64,000 nucleotides of DNA from Monosporascus cannonballus (GCA_004154925.1 QJNS01000026.1:124001-188000), one strand, 5' to 3'; shown: positions 21,080 through 33,620, numbered from the stretch's first letter. Notes: a model not told the origin generated them from the sequence alone. Program-made: numbers and translations.

Positions 21080-21944
21080 ATATAAGTGTACGTTTATAAG
21101 TTCGTTAAGGACGGTTAACTGTAAAAGTGCAAAGTACGATTTATAATACATAATAATTAACAGCTAAAAAGCGCGTATAATAATATATATATGTTTATAC
21201 TTGCTAAAAGATTTTTCCGAACGTTAATTATTATCGTAACCCGATTTAATTTAGAACTTAAATAATATAACGTTATTAACGTTTTCGTTTACGCGAATCT
21301 TTCTTACGACGTATATATAAAAACGCCCTTAGGGCACCTATATCGTAACAAAATCCTATGGATTAAAAAAGCCCTATACGGCTTAAAGGAATTACCGTTA
21401 TTATAGCAGAAAAACTTTATTAGCATTTTGAAAAATGTGGGATTTAACCCCGTTTTTTATAAGCCCTATTATTTTTTCGTCAAGGGGTGTTCCTTTTTTT
21501 TTTTACATTAACGACATTATCGTAATGTACCGTAAAAAAAGCCAATATTTCGTTAATTAGGCGATCCAGCAAATCAAGGAACGGTATACCCTTATAAGGA
21601 ATAAAGACCTTTAATGGTTTCTTAGTATCGAAATAATTAGAAACCGTATTAAGCGGAAAATCTGGATATTTTAATTTGATTTTATAAATAAGCTAATTAA
21701 CTTTATCTTTAAAAAACGTTTAAATAATTTTTCAAATACGCCGATAATTACCGTTAAATTATTATTTAACTCTGATTTAACTAATCCAAATTCAGTTAAA
21801 AAATATCTGAAGAAAATAAGTTTAATTTTGTACATAATGGTTAATATCCGACTCGATTTATTTTTTGCCGTATCCCGATTAATACGATTTAATTTAAACT
21901 CTAATACCGTATATTACGAAATAACCGATCGAATTATATTATAT
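21080..21944 (+). pseudogene. Copia-2 copy 2 reverse transcriptase
   Basis: RVT_2-type motifs appear in order: KCKARFII near 21126, then NVFVYANLSYDVYIKTPLGH near 21270-21330, then KILWIKKALYGLKELP. Next come YYFFVKGCSFFFYINDIIV and finally NIRLDLFFAVSRLIRFNLN near 21843-21900. The palm motif YVDD has become Y-I-N-D at 21504-21515, so the first catalytic Asp of the pair is lost. Frames are nearly continuous with a few TAA and TAG codons at Gln or Trp positions. The segment is cut at 21944. Confidence 0.88.
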
Positions 21945-22314
21945 TGTTACGGCCCAAAAAGCTTCGGCCGCAAAAAACCGTCAGACCAGGATCACACGGA
22001 CCACCCCCGGGCCACGTGACGGTGATTACCGCCAAGCTAGTGATCACCGGTAATCAAGGTTAATCCTAAGCGATTATAATTACTACGAGCTGTATAATTA
22101 TAAGTGATTAAGCTAAAAAAAAGGATATATATGCTTATTATTTCCATAATCTAAATAGCTTTAATTTGCAATAACAATTCGTTATCTAAGGCACCTTTAA
22201 TATTCCGAAACGTAATACGTTATTGTATTTATTATTCAAAATCTCATAATACTTCTGTGAATATAAATCCGTACGACTAAAGTTTAATAATTGGTTAAAC
22301 TCTTTAGCCGTTAT
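21945..22314 (+). repeat. 5' LTR of Gypsy-1 copy B
   Basis: 370 bp, from TGTTACGGCC to GCCGTTATA (GCCGTCACA before RIP). The U3 is of the type with repeated GTGATTACC/GGTAATC units. It interrupts the Copia-2 polyprotein at 21944. The bases following it (CGTTGCAAAC) occupy the primer-binding position and recur, with changes, behind the LTRs of A, C, D and F. They do not begin with TGG as a tRNA-primed site would. Confidence 0.85.
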
Positions 22315-22399
22315 ACGTTGCAAACTTTTATTCAGTAGTACCGTTAGACTCTGAGCAATATCGCCGATATTATATCTATTAGGAAGCAGCCCGAACAGC

Positions 22400-22622
22400 T
22401 CATTTATCAGGTCCCTAATTACTCGGATACTGGAATGGAATCCGAAAAGGAAAAAAAAAAAAAGCTTCGCCTTTTTCGCGAAAAAGTTCTTCGACGATTG
22501 GATGTTAAAAACGAACGTATCCTTTAGCTTAAAAAAATAATAATCTTACAACGCTTTTTTAAGCCGCTTATAAAAAACTTTAAAAAAAAAGAAAAACTTT
22601 CGAAATCGGAAAACTCTTTTAA
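22400..22622 (+). pseudogene. Gypsy-1 copy B gag, N-terminal fragment
   Basis: Starts with GMESEKE-type acidic and basic residues near 22434 and matches the gag start of copy F (36540-36740) and, in reverse, copy A (3330-3560). It ends at the TTTAA duplicated by the Gypsy-2 insertion. The 3' continuation is at 29974. Confidence 0.75.
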
Positions 22623-23043
22623 TGTAACGAACCTGTCATACATCCACCTGGAGGTATAAGCAGTATCCGAAAAGGGTTCTTGATTTGCAGGTAACAATAG
22701 GGCGAAAAATGATTCAGTGGTCTGTTTGTTAGAGAGGTTTTAAAGATTCTCCCTTTAATTAGAGAACGGTACAGTTGCCTTTTGGTTAAAAGCTTAGATT
22801 AATAACTAAGGAGTGAAACTAAGTAGGTGCTATTTATATGAAAAACCGGTTTATTATATATCCCAATTCCCAAAGTAAATATGTTGCGGATCTGTTAGAT
22901 CTATGTAATTTGGTCCCCAGATTACCCAGATTAACCAGATTACCTTAAGAACTAAGCTTTCCGTCCGGAGTTTAACCGTACCAGATTTGCGCTAAGCTTT
23001 AAAGGTTGGTCTCCTCGAAATAGGAACCTTTATTCCTGTAATA
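22623..23043 (-). repeat. Gypsy-2 3' LTR
   Basis: 421 bp, paired with 29553-29973. Internal blocks such as ACCCAGATTAACCAGATTACC at 22928-22947 show short ACCAGAT repeats that recur in the partner. Differences between the two LTRs are almost all C/T or G/A. Confidence 0.93.
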
Positions 23044-23897
23044 TTATTTCCTTTTTCTAAGGATTTTTATCCCAAAAATAAGTACCGTAAGTGGCCGCTT
23101 CGTTTTGTTGGAAAAAATTGGAAACGTCCTAATTGATTTTACCATAATAGAACGTATTTTTAAAAAAAAAAGAAAACCTCGTTTAAATTAACGCGGCTTT
23201 TGCGATATTTGTGTTAATTTAATTAAAAAATTTAGCATTAAAACTTTTCCTTATTCGAACTGTGTCCGATTTGGCGAAACCGATTACTTTTACGTTCCGG
23301 AGTATTTAAGTTATAATTATTATATCTACCGGCAACGTCCTTCCTGTGACGTTTTAACCATAAACTCCTTACAGAAAATAAACGAAACGCAAAATCGTTT
23401 GTTACGCGAACAGCGTAAAACGGAAAACAGTTTTCTGGCGTATTAAAAAACTGCAAAAAGGAAATAAAAGGCGGTAAAAAAAAGGTTAGCCGAATTGCGT
23501 CGTTAACAGGATAAAAAGTTAAAGGAATTTATTAGAAAATTAAGGCATTTACGCCTATAGCAGGACCTTTTTAAAAAAAGGGCGATAGAATTATTAAAAG
23601 AAGGTTTGGAATTAGATTAACTGGAAAAACAAGAAAAGATAGAGGAAAAGCAGCATTGCGTAAACGCGAAATAAGCGTAACTTATATCTAAGATGGACGC
23701 CGTTTTGGAAGCGTTTATTTTTTTCGACTGGAACGCTGTAAGGGTTAACTTAAATAAGGGACCGTTATTACCTACGACTTTGGCCGCACTGGAAACGGTC
23801 GGTCAAGATTTTGGCGGTAAAACGTCTTAACCAGGTCCATCGCATTTGTTAAGTGGTTAAGTGGTTCCCATATATTTTCTTCGGGTAAGTAATTTTT

Positions 23898-24113
23898 TTA
23901 TTTAATTAGGTACTGAACTTTGTTTTTAACTATTCTGGAATCTAGTATTTGTTCGATTTCGTATTCGTCAAAATCTTTTTCGAATTCCAGGTCTGTTTTT
24001 AACGGGGCGTTTTTAAATATTAGTTCAAGTAAAGAAATGTGAAAAACCGGGTATATTCTTATATTTTTGGATAACGATAATCGGTAGTTGGTTTTGGAAA
24101 TAACTTTATCCAT
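23898..24113 (-). pseudogene. Gypsy-2 integrase C-terminus with chromodomain start
   Basis: A 71-residue open frame. Residues 10-32 (YRLSLSKNIRIYPVFHISLLE) are the conserved end of chromoviral integrases, where HPVFHVSLL is usual and His is Tyr here. Residues 45-70 (EKDFDEYEIEQILDSRIVKNKVQYLIK) begin a chromodomain; the stop falls just before the WKGY motif. In this group the chromodomain steers integration to heterochromatin marked by H3K9 methylation, which fits the location in a RIP-silenced block. Confidence 0.88.
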
Positions 24114-24299
24114 TTTAAACGGGCCAAATTTTTTAAAATCGAACTTATCGCTAAATTTTTTCGTTTTAATTTGTAAAACGTTTAAAGTTACGTTTTGCCT
24201 TTGGCGTAATAAGTAAACCTTATTTTCTTTCGTTAAAATTAATTTTTCAATTTTTTTCTTATTATAATACTGGGTTATTCGCTATTAAAAAAACCGTAA

Positions 24300-25080
24300 T
24301 TCGTTCTGGAAACGGGTTTGGATTATTTTGATTTTTGTTATTAATATTTTTGCTTTTGGGGCGATTATAACAATCTTAGGTGCTTTATTAAACAGTTATT
24401 TAGGTCGTTCCGTTTTTGCATTATGTCCGTATATAGCAATATAAGGAAATATGCCCATATTTTCATTAATAGATATATTATAAGCGATCTATGCCAATAA
24501 TAAGAATTTTACCTAATTATCTTGCTAGTAATTAACGTAGTTTCGAAAATATTATTCTAGAATTTGGTTTAGTTTTTCGGTTTGGCCATCTGTTTAAGGA
24601 TAATACGTTATTAAGAACTTAAGCTTAATACCAATTTATTTAAAAAAACTGGTACCGAATTTTGAAATAAAAAATATATTTTTATCGGAAATAATCTTTT
24701 CTGGTATTTCGTACTTATCAAGGTAATATCTGATAAAAACATAAGCTAATTATTCTGCCGTTGCGTTTTTTTTAAAAGGTAGGAAATACCCATACTTAAT
24801 AAATTTATTAACGATTACCCATATTCCGTTATATTCGATTCTAATAACTAGGTTTTTGGATGGAAGTAAGTTAATAATAAAGTTTTAAGTTATGGTATTC
24901 CATATCTTATCTGGAATATCAATAGGTTATAATAGCCCGTAAGGCTTATGGCGTACTATCTTAGCCTTATTACAAATATTACAATCCTTAATTACCTTTT
25001 TAATTATTCGTCATAATTCTGGAAAGTTATATTTTTCTTATAGCCATTTGGTGGTTTTGAAAATCCTTTAATATCTATGC
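24300..25080 (-). pseudogene. Gypsy-2 integrase
   Basis: The HHCC zinc-binding domain is visible near 24955-25030 as KDCNICNKAKIV, with both cysteines kept. The core follows, with KPYGLL, PIDIPDKIWNTIT and NFIINLLPSKN, where the first catalytic Asp is now Asn. Next comes IEYNGIWVIVNKFIKYGYFLPFKK, where the expected Asp-Arg is Asn-Lys. This is the Ty3/Gypsy arrangement. The enzyme would join cDNA ends to target DNA making the 5-bp duplication seen around the element. Confidence 0.85.
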
Positions 25081-25419
25081 AATAGGTTTTCGTAAAATTC
25101 CTTTACGAATTATTTTTGTTAATTTTTTGGAACATAAATTTTTCCATAGTACAGTAGCTAATCTTTTAATTACCCTTTTAACTATTAAACCTTTTTCTGT
25201 TTTTCCATATCGTAAGAATTCCGGAACCGTATTAAAAATTTTATAGTTGGTTTTTTTACGATTTTATATAACTGTATAATGCCGTCCTTATTATACTATA
25301 GCATTTATATATTTTTTTTGGGAACTTTGGAATCGTAATTTCCTTTACGATTAAAAATATCCGCTTAGATATTTTTTTTTCCTTTGATATAATGTATTTT
25401 GAAGTTAAATCTGGATAAA

Positions 25420-25720
25420 AAAATTATCCATTTTTTATATTGTTTGTTTAGCTCCTAAGCTTTTATGAATCGAATAAAGTTTTTGTGGTTAAAATAAATA
25501 TCGAAAGGTTCCTTTGTTCCGTTAAGGAAAAGTTCCTATTCCTTAAAAGTATTAATAATTATTAATAGCTTTTTGTCGTAAATCTGGTATTTAAGTTTTG
25601 CATCCCGGAATGCTTTTAAGTAATAGGCCATTAGGTATTATTTGCCGTTATTTTTTTGTTATTTTAGAACTGCACCTAAGGTATATTTTAAAATATTTGT
25701 TTTTAGGCATTTTTTTTTAT
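25420..25720 (-). pseudogene. Gypsy-2 RNase H
   Basis: The minus strand gives LGAVLK, then YYLKAFRDAKLKYQIYDKKLL and FKEWELFLNGTKEPFDIYFNHKNF. These match the Gypsy RNase H pattern in which an Asp-Lys-Glu-Leu-Leu motif is followed by a tryptophan-containing helix and a DHKN motif. The Glu of that motif is now Lys, a G-to-A change, and the Asp of DHKN is Asn. Stops are few here. Confidence 0.8.
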
Positions 25721-26700
25721 TTGGGTTTAGCATTTTTATTATTAATCCGTTAATGATTATTTTCTTCAATTTCCGGAATGCCTTTTTTATTTCCTTTAGG
25801 AACTCAAATTTTTTTTAACGTATTCCTTGGTGGTAAATTTTATTAATGGCCTAATTATTTCTCCGTACTTCTCGATTAGGTTACGTATATAACCCGTAAA
25901 TCCTAAAATTTATCGGATATTTATAACGGTCGCCTTATCGGGGATAAGTTAGTTTTTAATTGCTTTTAATTTAAAGCGTTAAATCTAAATTTAACCGAAA
26001 ATAAAAGTAAATCTTAAAAAATCTAATTTCTGCGTATATTATACATTTTTGGCTGGGTTAACTCGAATATTGGTTTTATTTAAAGTTCTAAGTACCTAAG
26101 CCATATGCTTCTTATGCTCCTTTAGGGTTTTTAAGTAGATGAGGATGTCGTCGAGGTAAACAAATATGAATTTATCCAGGAATTATCTGAGAATAATTAT
26201 AATTAGATTTTGGAAGTTAGCGGAAGTATTGGTAAATCCTATCGGCATTACTTTGTATTCGTAAAGTCCATATATTGTTTTAAATACCGTTTTCCATTTT
26301 TCTCCTTTAGTTATTCGGATGCGGTAATAGCTATTACGAAGATTAAATGCCGTAAATTATTTGGCTTTGCTGGCGTTTTTTTTCAAGGTATTTATAAATA
26401 TTAGGGGGTATCCATTTTTAATTATGATATCGTTTAACTATTTGTAATCGATTATTTTTCGGTAAACAGGATTTCCGTTTTTGTTAATTTTTTATTTGTT
26501 ATCCTTATTCTTTAGTACCATAAAAATAGGATATCTGGCAGGAAAATTAAAAAGTTAGATATATCTTTTTTTCAAATTAAGTTATATGCTTTTTTATAAG
26601 GCTTTTAACTTTTTGGGGTTTATATGGTAAATCTTGTAAAGCTTAGGATAATATTTTTCCTTAATAGGTATCCGGTGGTCCCATTAACTATGTGGCGGTA
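25720..26700 (-). pseudogene. Gypsy-2 reverse transcriptase
   Basis: The reverse complement of 26130-26175 reads FIFVYLDDILIY, the intact RT palm motif of Ty3/Gypsy (YLDD codons at 26147-26158). About 60 residues of recognisable fingers and palm sequence lie on each side, with stops. The motif survives because its codons CTCGACGAC place C in front of G and T and not A. Neighbouring CpA-containing codons are broken. Confidence 0.85.
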
Positions 26701-27999
26701 ACTCATAATCCTTTTTATTTTTAAATAATCGTTTAAATTTTTGATATTCCGGCGGTACTGTAGAAATTTGATTAGAAATCCGTATTTCCTTGATAATATA
26801 GCAGATTTTTTAATTATCCTTTTCTGGTATTTCGTTTTCCTAAAAGAGTATTCGTTTTCTCTAATTAATCCGTAAGTTGTTAGAATAGAGTTAAGGCATT
26901 CCTAGGATAATGTTATATTCGGAGATATCGGCAATATCCAATAAGATACGTTCTTAATATCCTTAAACCCGTACTAAAAGTTCCTCGGTTTTTCGAAAAA
27001 TTTGTTTATTTTCGTATGTAGATAGGTTTTTATTTACCGTACGTAATTTATAGGATTTTAACTTATATTTCCAGGGAATCTGATATTTTTTTGCCGTTAT
27101 AAAGGAAATAAAATTACTTTCTGCGCCGGAATCGATTATTACTTTGAACGTTTTATTTTTGTACTGAAAAAAAATCTCGATCTAATTGCGCATTTTTTTT
27201 GTTGCTTTATATAAGGTTTTATAAATTAGGGCTTTTCGATACCTTAATTTCGAAAACCTTTGTAATTTTTTAACTTTTGATTTTTTCCGGCTTAAACGAA
27301 CCTTTATTCGTAAGCTTTTTTGATAACATATTTAGTACATTAATCGTTTTTGTACTTAAACCATGTTTTCTTGCCATACCTATATTAAGGTTTTTTTTTT
27401 TGGCTTTTTTCCTGTCCTTATATTTTCCGAATTATGGGATTAAAAGGGCAGATTTCCGAAAAAAATATTCCCATATTTAGGAACTTATATTGGACGCAAA
27501 GTATCGGAAAGTAACATAAGCATCCTTACGATATAACCTTTTGACTCCGTTCTGACTCGGGGTATAAGTAATAGGACTTGGGGTATTTTGGTTATCGTAA
27601 AATTTCTGTATATCGGTATTCGTTATTTGGTTCTGTAGGAATTTTTTCGTCCCATCTAGGCCAGAAATTATTATTTTCTTTAACTTTAAAATAAACGAAA
27701 TAATCGTTTAAGTAGTAAGTAATAAAATGTAATAAGTCGTAAAGGTTTACCGTTAATTTTTTTGGGTAAATAATATATTTTGGGAGTTTATAAAGCTTTA
27801 GGGATAATTATTTATAATTATTATTATCTAATCGAAATTAACCGTCCGCTATATGCATTTTACATTTTTGGGAATCAAAATAATATTAATATCTTAGCTT
27901 TATAATTATCCTGGAAACTATTTATTCTGGATAGTATTTATAAGCTTTAACCTTAAAATCCTGGCAAATAGGATAATTTTCGTACTTTAGGTTATCGTT

Positions 28000-29300
28000 T
28001 TAAATTTAAGTAATAATAATAATAGTGAATTCTAGCTAAAAGGAAATCGAGCTAATTTTTTTTTTTTCCTTTTTGCCTTATTGTCGGTTTCTTATTTAGC
28101 CGTTTTGGCTTTTTTCTGGGATTGAAAAATTTTTCCCTTTTTAAAGTTCCTTTGGACGGGGGAATAACATTTACTTTTAAAATACCCCTTTTTGCCACAA
28201 TTAAAATATTCCACTTTAAACTTATTTTTCTTAGGCTCTTTCGAAACGGAACTTGTTTTTTTTTAAGGCTTGCCCTTATCCTTCCTATTCTGGCTTTTCG
28301 AACCTTTATTTTTATCTCGTCTGCCGGTCCTTTTCTTCTTAAGGTACCGATCAAAGGTACGTCGGTCGGCAATAATAACCTTATCGGTATATTTTATAAA
28401 AGATTTACTTTTAAATTTTATATATAATTTATCCTTAACTTAAGGTTTTAAGTTATTATAATAAGGATAAAATAATACGCTTTTTGGTAAATTAAAAATA
28501 ACTGCTAAGCGGTTAAATTCGGTTGTATATTTGGATATTGATTTGGTTTGGTAAAGGAAATAAAATTGCTTAATTACGTCTTATTTTTTATCGGGATTTC
28601 CGAATAAGGTGCGTATTTTTTTTTTAAAGTTTTCGTATTCGCTAAAGATATAATTAATAAGATCCGAGAATTCCTTTAGGTATTTTTTAAAGTAATCCGT
28701 TAAAATAGGTTCGAACTATTAGCGAACCTATCCGGTTAATAATTGAAAAATGGCCATTACCTTTTAATAATTTTCCGTTAGGGAATTTTCATAAAACTTA
28801 AGGTAAAATCTGGCCTGAACCAAAAATCTATCAGGGTCTTTTGATCCGTTATAAGGTTTTGGGGAAATTGGCTTATAGCTTTTGACGTTTGGCATTCCGT
28901 AATAGCTGGGCGGTAGGATTATTTTTTTTCGTACCCGGTTTGCATTAAATAGGGGTAAAGCCGGAATTCTTCCTTATGTTCGTCCTATGCCGAATAATGG
29001 TAAAACCGAAGCTTTTTCCTATGTTTATCTTATGTCGGTTAAAAATGGTCGATAACCGGTTCCTTAACTTCGTCCCCTAAAGGAGCCAAACTGAGGGAAA
29101 ACTGGTTTCTTGGCGAATCGGGCGTTTTCTTTTTTTAGGCTCTGGACCTTCTAGGCCAAAAAGTCCAATCTTTCTTCCGTAATAAGTTCTTTTTCTTTAC
29201 CTCCTTAGTTCCTTTAGCCTCTAATTAGCTGTTTTCCTTCTGGCTTTAAATCCTGAACTTCGATGGTTTCCTAAAAAATTGGGGAAGATTATTATTAAGA
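28000..29300 (-). pseudogene. Gypsy-2 gag with degraded zinc knuckle
   Basis: The minus strand shows a gag-like region ending in a CCHC zinc knuckle at 28167-28208, which now reads YFNCGKKGYFKSKC. The first Cys and the His have both become Tyr, each by a CpA-to-TpA change on one strand, while the second and last Cys remain. A basic Lys-rich stretch flanks it. Gag would form the virus-like particle and bind the RNA. The N-terminal part is too broken for residue-level description. A 106-residue minus frame at 28052-28372 is an out-of-frame reading of this segment. Confidence 0.75.
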
Positions 29301-29552
29301 TTAAGAAAAAAATCCTCCTTAAGATCGAATAATAAAGGGTGCCATATTATTAATTAGTTGGAAAATTTCCTTAATAAGGGGTAAATCGTTAAATCTTATT
29401 AATAACGTTTCGCTAGCCAATAACGGAAATTGTATATATTATTTATCTTCTAAATATCGTCTTATGTTATTATTTATATTAAGTTCAAAAAAGCTTATGC
29501 CTTAACTGGGCAATAAATTATTTGTCGGCTATTAATTAAAAAATTATCAAAA

Positions 29553-29973
29553 TATAACGAACTTATTATATATTTACTTAAAAGTATAAGTAATATCCGA
29601 AAAAGATTTTTAATTTGCAGATAATAATAAGGCAAAAAATAATTTAGTAATTTATTCGTTAAAAAGGTTTTAAAAACTTTCCTTTTAATTAAAAAACGGT
29701 ACAGTTGCCTTTTGGTTAAAGGCTTAGATTAATAGCTAAAAAGCGAAACTAAATAGGTGCTATTTACATAAAAAACCGGTTCATTATATATCCTAATTCC
29801 CAAAGTGAATATGTCGCGGATCTGTTAGATCTATATAATCTGGTCCCCAGATCACCCAGATCAACCAGATCACCTTAAAAGCCAAGCCTTCCGTCCGGAG
29901 TTTAGCCGTGCCAGGCTCGCGCTAGGCCTTAAAGGTTGGTCTCCTCGAGACAGGAACCCCTGTTCCTGTAACA
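29553..29973 (-). repeat. Gypsy-2 5' LTR
   Basis: 421 bp. It starts TATAACGAAC where its partner has TGTAACGAAC, a RIP-type change at the terminal dinucleotide. The stretch 29700-29973 keeps a higher G/C content than the first 150 bases. Confidence 0.93.
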
Positions 29974-30880
29974 TTTAAGCAAATTAAGTTATTTAGCTAA
30001 ACTTTATTAAAGAATTAAGAAAAGTTCTTAAACCTTTTAAACCAAAAGCTTTTGCCGGAATTTTAATTAAGTTATAACAATTTTTAATTTAATACCAAAT
30101 ATATTTCGGATATTTTCTTTATCGACTTATTACGTTTACTATACGAATTAAATTCGTAATTAAACGATTTATTAAAAACGCGGTTATTTAGTTCAAATCC
30201 GTTATAAGAGAATACATTATTTTATTAATTAAGAAACGAAACCCAAAAGTAATACGAATTTATAACGATTATAAGTAATTCGAATAAATATTAACGAAGG
30301 TTTTCGGAATAATATATAAAAAAAATAAAAACCGAGATGCAAATTTAATAGTTATAATAAAAAAGATTAATATTTAATTACGGCAGTACGTTAATTCAAT
30401 TAGCCGTTAAGCCGAATTAAGGATAAAAAGATATTAATAATTAAATTTTTTAATAGTTTAAAAAAAGAAATATAAAAAAAGTTCTTTAAGTTTGATCGGC
30501 TTAATTTTTTATCAAATTACATCGTTATAATAATTAAGATTAACGATCGATAATACGCATAACGCATTAAAAGTACTAAAGGGAAAAATAATAATAAATC
30601 CCGATATACGGTTAATACCAGCGTTTTTTTAACGTAATAACACTTTTTACGGTACAGAACCAGGACCTATAGAACTAAAAGTTATTTACAAAAGAGATTA
30701 GAACCAGATTAAATGTTATAATCGCAATAAGATGGGATATAAGGTAATATAATATAAGATACTTAAAAAACTTTATTAAATTCATTGGAAATTAATACTC
30801 AAGGGATAATCCAGAAAAATTCAGAAAAACGAAAGCAAATTTATTAATAGAATTCGGCCTAAATACGTATTAGACGCCTT
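29974..30880 (+). pseudogene. Gypsy-1 copy B gag, C-terminal part
   Basis: Continues from 22622 after removal of Gypsy-2 and one TTTAA. It aligns with copy F (36750-37108) and, reversed, with copies A, C and D. The zinc knuckle at 30714-30755 reads CYNRNKMGYKVI, stop, Y: the first position is still Cys, the His is Tyr and the last Cys is Tyr. Many TAA stops occur at Gln positions. Confidence 0.78.
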
Positions 30881-31168
30881 ATGGTAAAAAATTTAATAAG
30901 GATTATTACGATAAGAAATTCGACGAAAAATGCGAAAGGCCAAAAAGCTGGCTTTATAAATATCGCGAACCTAACAAAAAACATTATAAGGATAAATACG
31001 CAAATACCAGGATTGGATAAAAGAAAGTTTGCCCCGGAACCCTTAATCGATATGGTAAAATATATGCCATATATTGTCGACGACGAAAATATTTCAATTG
31101 CAAAAAAGGGAAATAATATATTTACGGACGGATTACCCGTATATATTATAAAGGATTCCACTGTTTAA
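30881..31168 (+). pseudogene. Gypsy-1 copy B gag-pol linker, 95-residue open frame
   Basis: An open frame of 95 codons that begins MVKNLIRIITIRN and ends PVYIIKDSTV. The same segment is present, more mutated, in copy A (2210-2400), copy C (52900-53080) and copy D (58180-58350). It is the part between the gag zinc knuckle and the protease. Its charge and lack of stops suggest this is the true coding frame, whereas the antisense frame at 30859-31161 is a shadow. I cannot assign a domain to it. Confidence 0.6.
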
Positions 31169-32499
31169 ACCGTACCGGAAATAATAAGAACGATAAATAA
31201 TGATATTAATAATTTCGATTTATAACTTTAAAAAATATTTAGCACCTGGCCGAAAAGAAAAGCTGACGTAAAAGAATAATGACCGTAAAAAACCCTTTTT
31301 ATTATTATTAATGATATAATTATTAAACGAAAAAGAAATTAATTTAGCATATAATAAAAAATACGGCCAGAGAATTATTACGAATTTCCATTTTTAATTA
31401 ACATTTATTATAAATTCTTACTAAAAGAAATTTATTAAAAGGAAATATGTTAATTTATAATAAAGCTTTAAAACAATAATTAAAATAATACATAATAAAA
31501 TATAGTTATAAACATAAACAATATTTTACTTAATAAGGAGAAATATTATAATAAAATGAAAAATAATTGATATAACTTAAAGAGATAATACGCGGACAAT
31601 AATAATATATATAATAATTTAATGCGTTAAATAAAAAACATAAATAAATTTCAATAAATTCGAATAGGAATTAAAAGAAAAAGGTTGATTATAAAAAAGC
31701 CGCAAAATAACGAAACCTAGAAAAATTAAAAAAAAGCTTTTACGAAAAGTTTTAAATACGATAATACAAGCCGTTAACAATTTTATTAGTTTAAATATAC
31801 GAATCGGAACGTATTAATATACCGTAAGAAGAGATTACGAAGATCTATCCGGGAATTATATTATATCGGATATAATTAATAAGTTTAAATTTTTATAAAG
31901 ATATAAGTTAAAACCTTATATAACGACGAATACCGAAAATCGAGAATTCGTTTACGATAACGGAAGAATTATATGCAAAATTAATTATTTCGAGATTTTT
32001 ATTTAAGGACAATATTAAATAATTAATTTCGATATTGTTTTACTTAGAAAATACGATATAATTTTAGGATTATTATGGATAGGCCAGTACGGAATTTTAA
32101 TTAATAAAAGGATTAGCCAGGTAAGGTTCGCCATATATCTTATTAATAAATAAAAAAAAGAAAATTAAGATCTTAATATTCGATCGATAATAATACCGAA
32201 TGCAAATATAAGGATACGATAAAAACCTCATTACCTAAAGGGATAAAATATTAAAAAAAACGGCTATCAGAAAAAAAATACGACGTATTATTATTATTAT
32301 CAAGATAGAATTAAAGGAATTAAATTACGATTTAAACAATAATAGCCTTAAAAGTTAAAAGATGTAATTAATATATTATTATAATATTACAAATATAAGT
32401 AGTTTTTTAAGAAGGAACTCGATACGAAATTATTAGAATATAGCGAATAAAATCATAAAATAATTTTTAAAAAAGGATGTTCGAAAGGTTTTACTCCAT

Positions 32500-33330
32500 A
32501 TATAATTTTAACGGAAACGAATTACGTACTTTCAAAGAATACCCAGAAAATCGGATACAGAAAAAATAGATTTAACCTTTAAAGTTATTCGCAGAATACC
32601 TTATATTCTTTGTACCTCAGAAATATGGCAAATTACGACTTCTGGTTAATTATCAATAATTAAATAATATTATTATTAAAATTCGAAGTTTATTATCTTT
32701 ACTTATCAACATAAAAAATTAATTATACGGAATTAAATAATTTATAATATTCGATTTTCAAAATAAAATTAATTTGATTAAGATTAAAAAAAGACATAAA
32801 TAAAGAATAATTTTCAAAATAAAAAACAGATTATTTATGTATTTGGTTATATTAATAAAATTTACGAACATATTAATAACCATTTAACGGAGAGTATATT
32901 ATATATTACGGGAATATTTTGATATTTTCGTCGTATATTATTTCGACAATATTCTTATTTTTTAACAGTTAACAAAACATATATAAAATTGGTTTATAAA
33001 CTTTTTCAAATTTTATAAAACATAAAGTTACGCATTAATACGGAAAAGATTAATTTCATAAATAAGAAATAAAATATCTGGAGTATATTATTATTTCAGA
33101 ATATATTAAGATAAATCTCCAAAACATCGCTACAATTATAAAAAAATAAACTTTAACGATAGTTAAAAAATATGAATATTTTTTGGATTAGTTAATTACT
33201 AGAGGAAATTTAATCGAAACTTTAACAAGATAATTATACCTTTAACGGATTTTACGGAAAACAAATTTAAATTAACGCCAAATATAAAAAAACTATTTTA
33301 GAATATTAAGAATACGATTTTTAACGAACC
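32500..33330 (+). pseudogene. Gypsy-1 copy B reverse transcriptase
   Basis: The palm motif at 32927-32950 reads FVVYYFDN, where copies A and D keep CYLDD. Leu has become Phe and the second catalytic Asp has become Asn. Upstream, FLRRIPYILCTSEIWQITTSG-like residues near 32595 match the RT region in which a proline is followed by a polar strand. The frame has many stops. The change removes polymerase activity. Confidence 0.8.
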
Positions 33331-33339
33331 AATACTAAT

Positions 33340-33620
33340 TATATACGATTTCAACCGTTCCGTTAAAATAAAAACCGATATTTCGAATTATAGGTTAAAT
33401 ATAACAATTATATAACGAAATAATTCAGATAAATTATATTTTATAATATTTCTTTCATACAAGTTAAAAGGAGCCGAACTTAATTATGGTATTGCAAATA
33501 AAGAATATATGGCCATTATAATAATATTTCGAAAATTTAGTTATTTTTTAAAAGGAAATTCGTATTACGTTAAGGTTTATACGAATTATCAAAATCTTAC
33601 CCGATTTACTACGAATAAGG
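33340..33620 (+). pseudogene. Gypsy-1 copy B RNase H
   Basis: Plus-strand residues KTDISNYRLN, KLKGAELNYGIANKEYMAI and FRKFSYFLKGNSYYVKVYTNYQNL follow the Gypsy RNase H pattern. The expected DKE is NKE and the expected DHQNL is NYQNL, both RIP-type changes. It lies directly after RT as in Ty3/Gypsy. Confidence 0.78.

Larger units (their letters stand above)
17271..21944 (+). pseudogene. Copia-2 copy 2, gag to RT (5' part of split element)
   Basis: The plus strand carries gag (17300-19100, too degraded to detail), GAG-pre-integrase, integrase and RT in Copia order. It is inverted relative to copy 1, and 17290-17470 aligns with the reverse complement of 14900-15070. It is interrupted by a solo LTR at 20845-21019. 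It stops inside the pol gene at 21944, immediately after the residues DRIILY that follow the RT, where a Gypsy-1 LTR begins. The next residues of the same polyprotein are found at 59846. RIP-type stops are frequent. Confidence 0.85.
22623..29973 (-). mobile_element. Complete Gypsy-2 retrotransposon (chromovirus)
   Basis: 7,351 bp with two LTRs of equal length, 421 bp (22623-23043 and 29553-29973), starting TGTAACGAACC and ending CTGTAACA. It is bracketed by a perfect duplication TTTAA (22618-22622, 29974-29978). Coding is on the minus strand: gag, RT, RNase H, integrase and chromodomain. It lies inside the gag of Gypsy-1 copy B, so it is younger than that copy. The left LTR is less mutated at its start and the right one at its end, so RIP has been uneven along it. 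Confidence 0.95.

Noticed and set aside
28122..28427. 101-codon plus frame overlapping Gypsy-2 gag
   Set aside because: It is opposite the zinc knuckle and basic region of Gypsy-2 gag. Hydrophobic antisense shadow.
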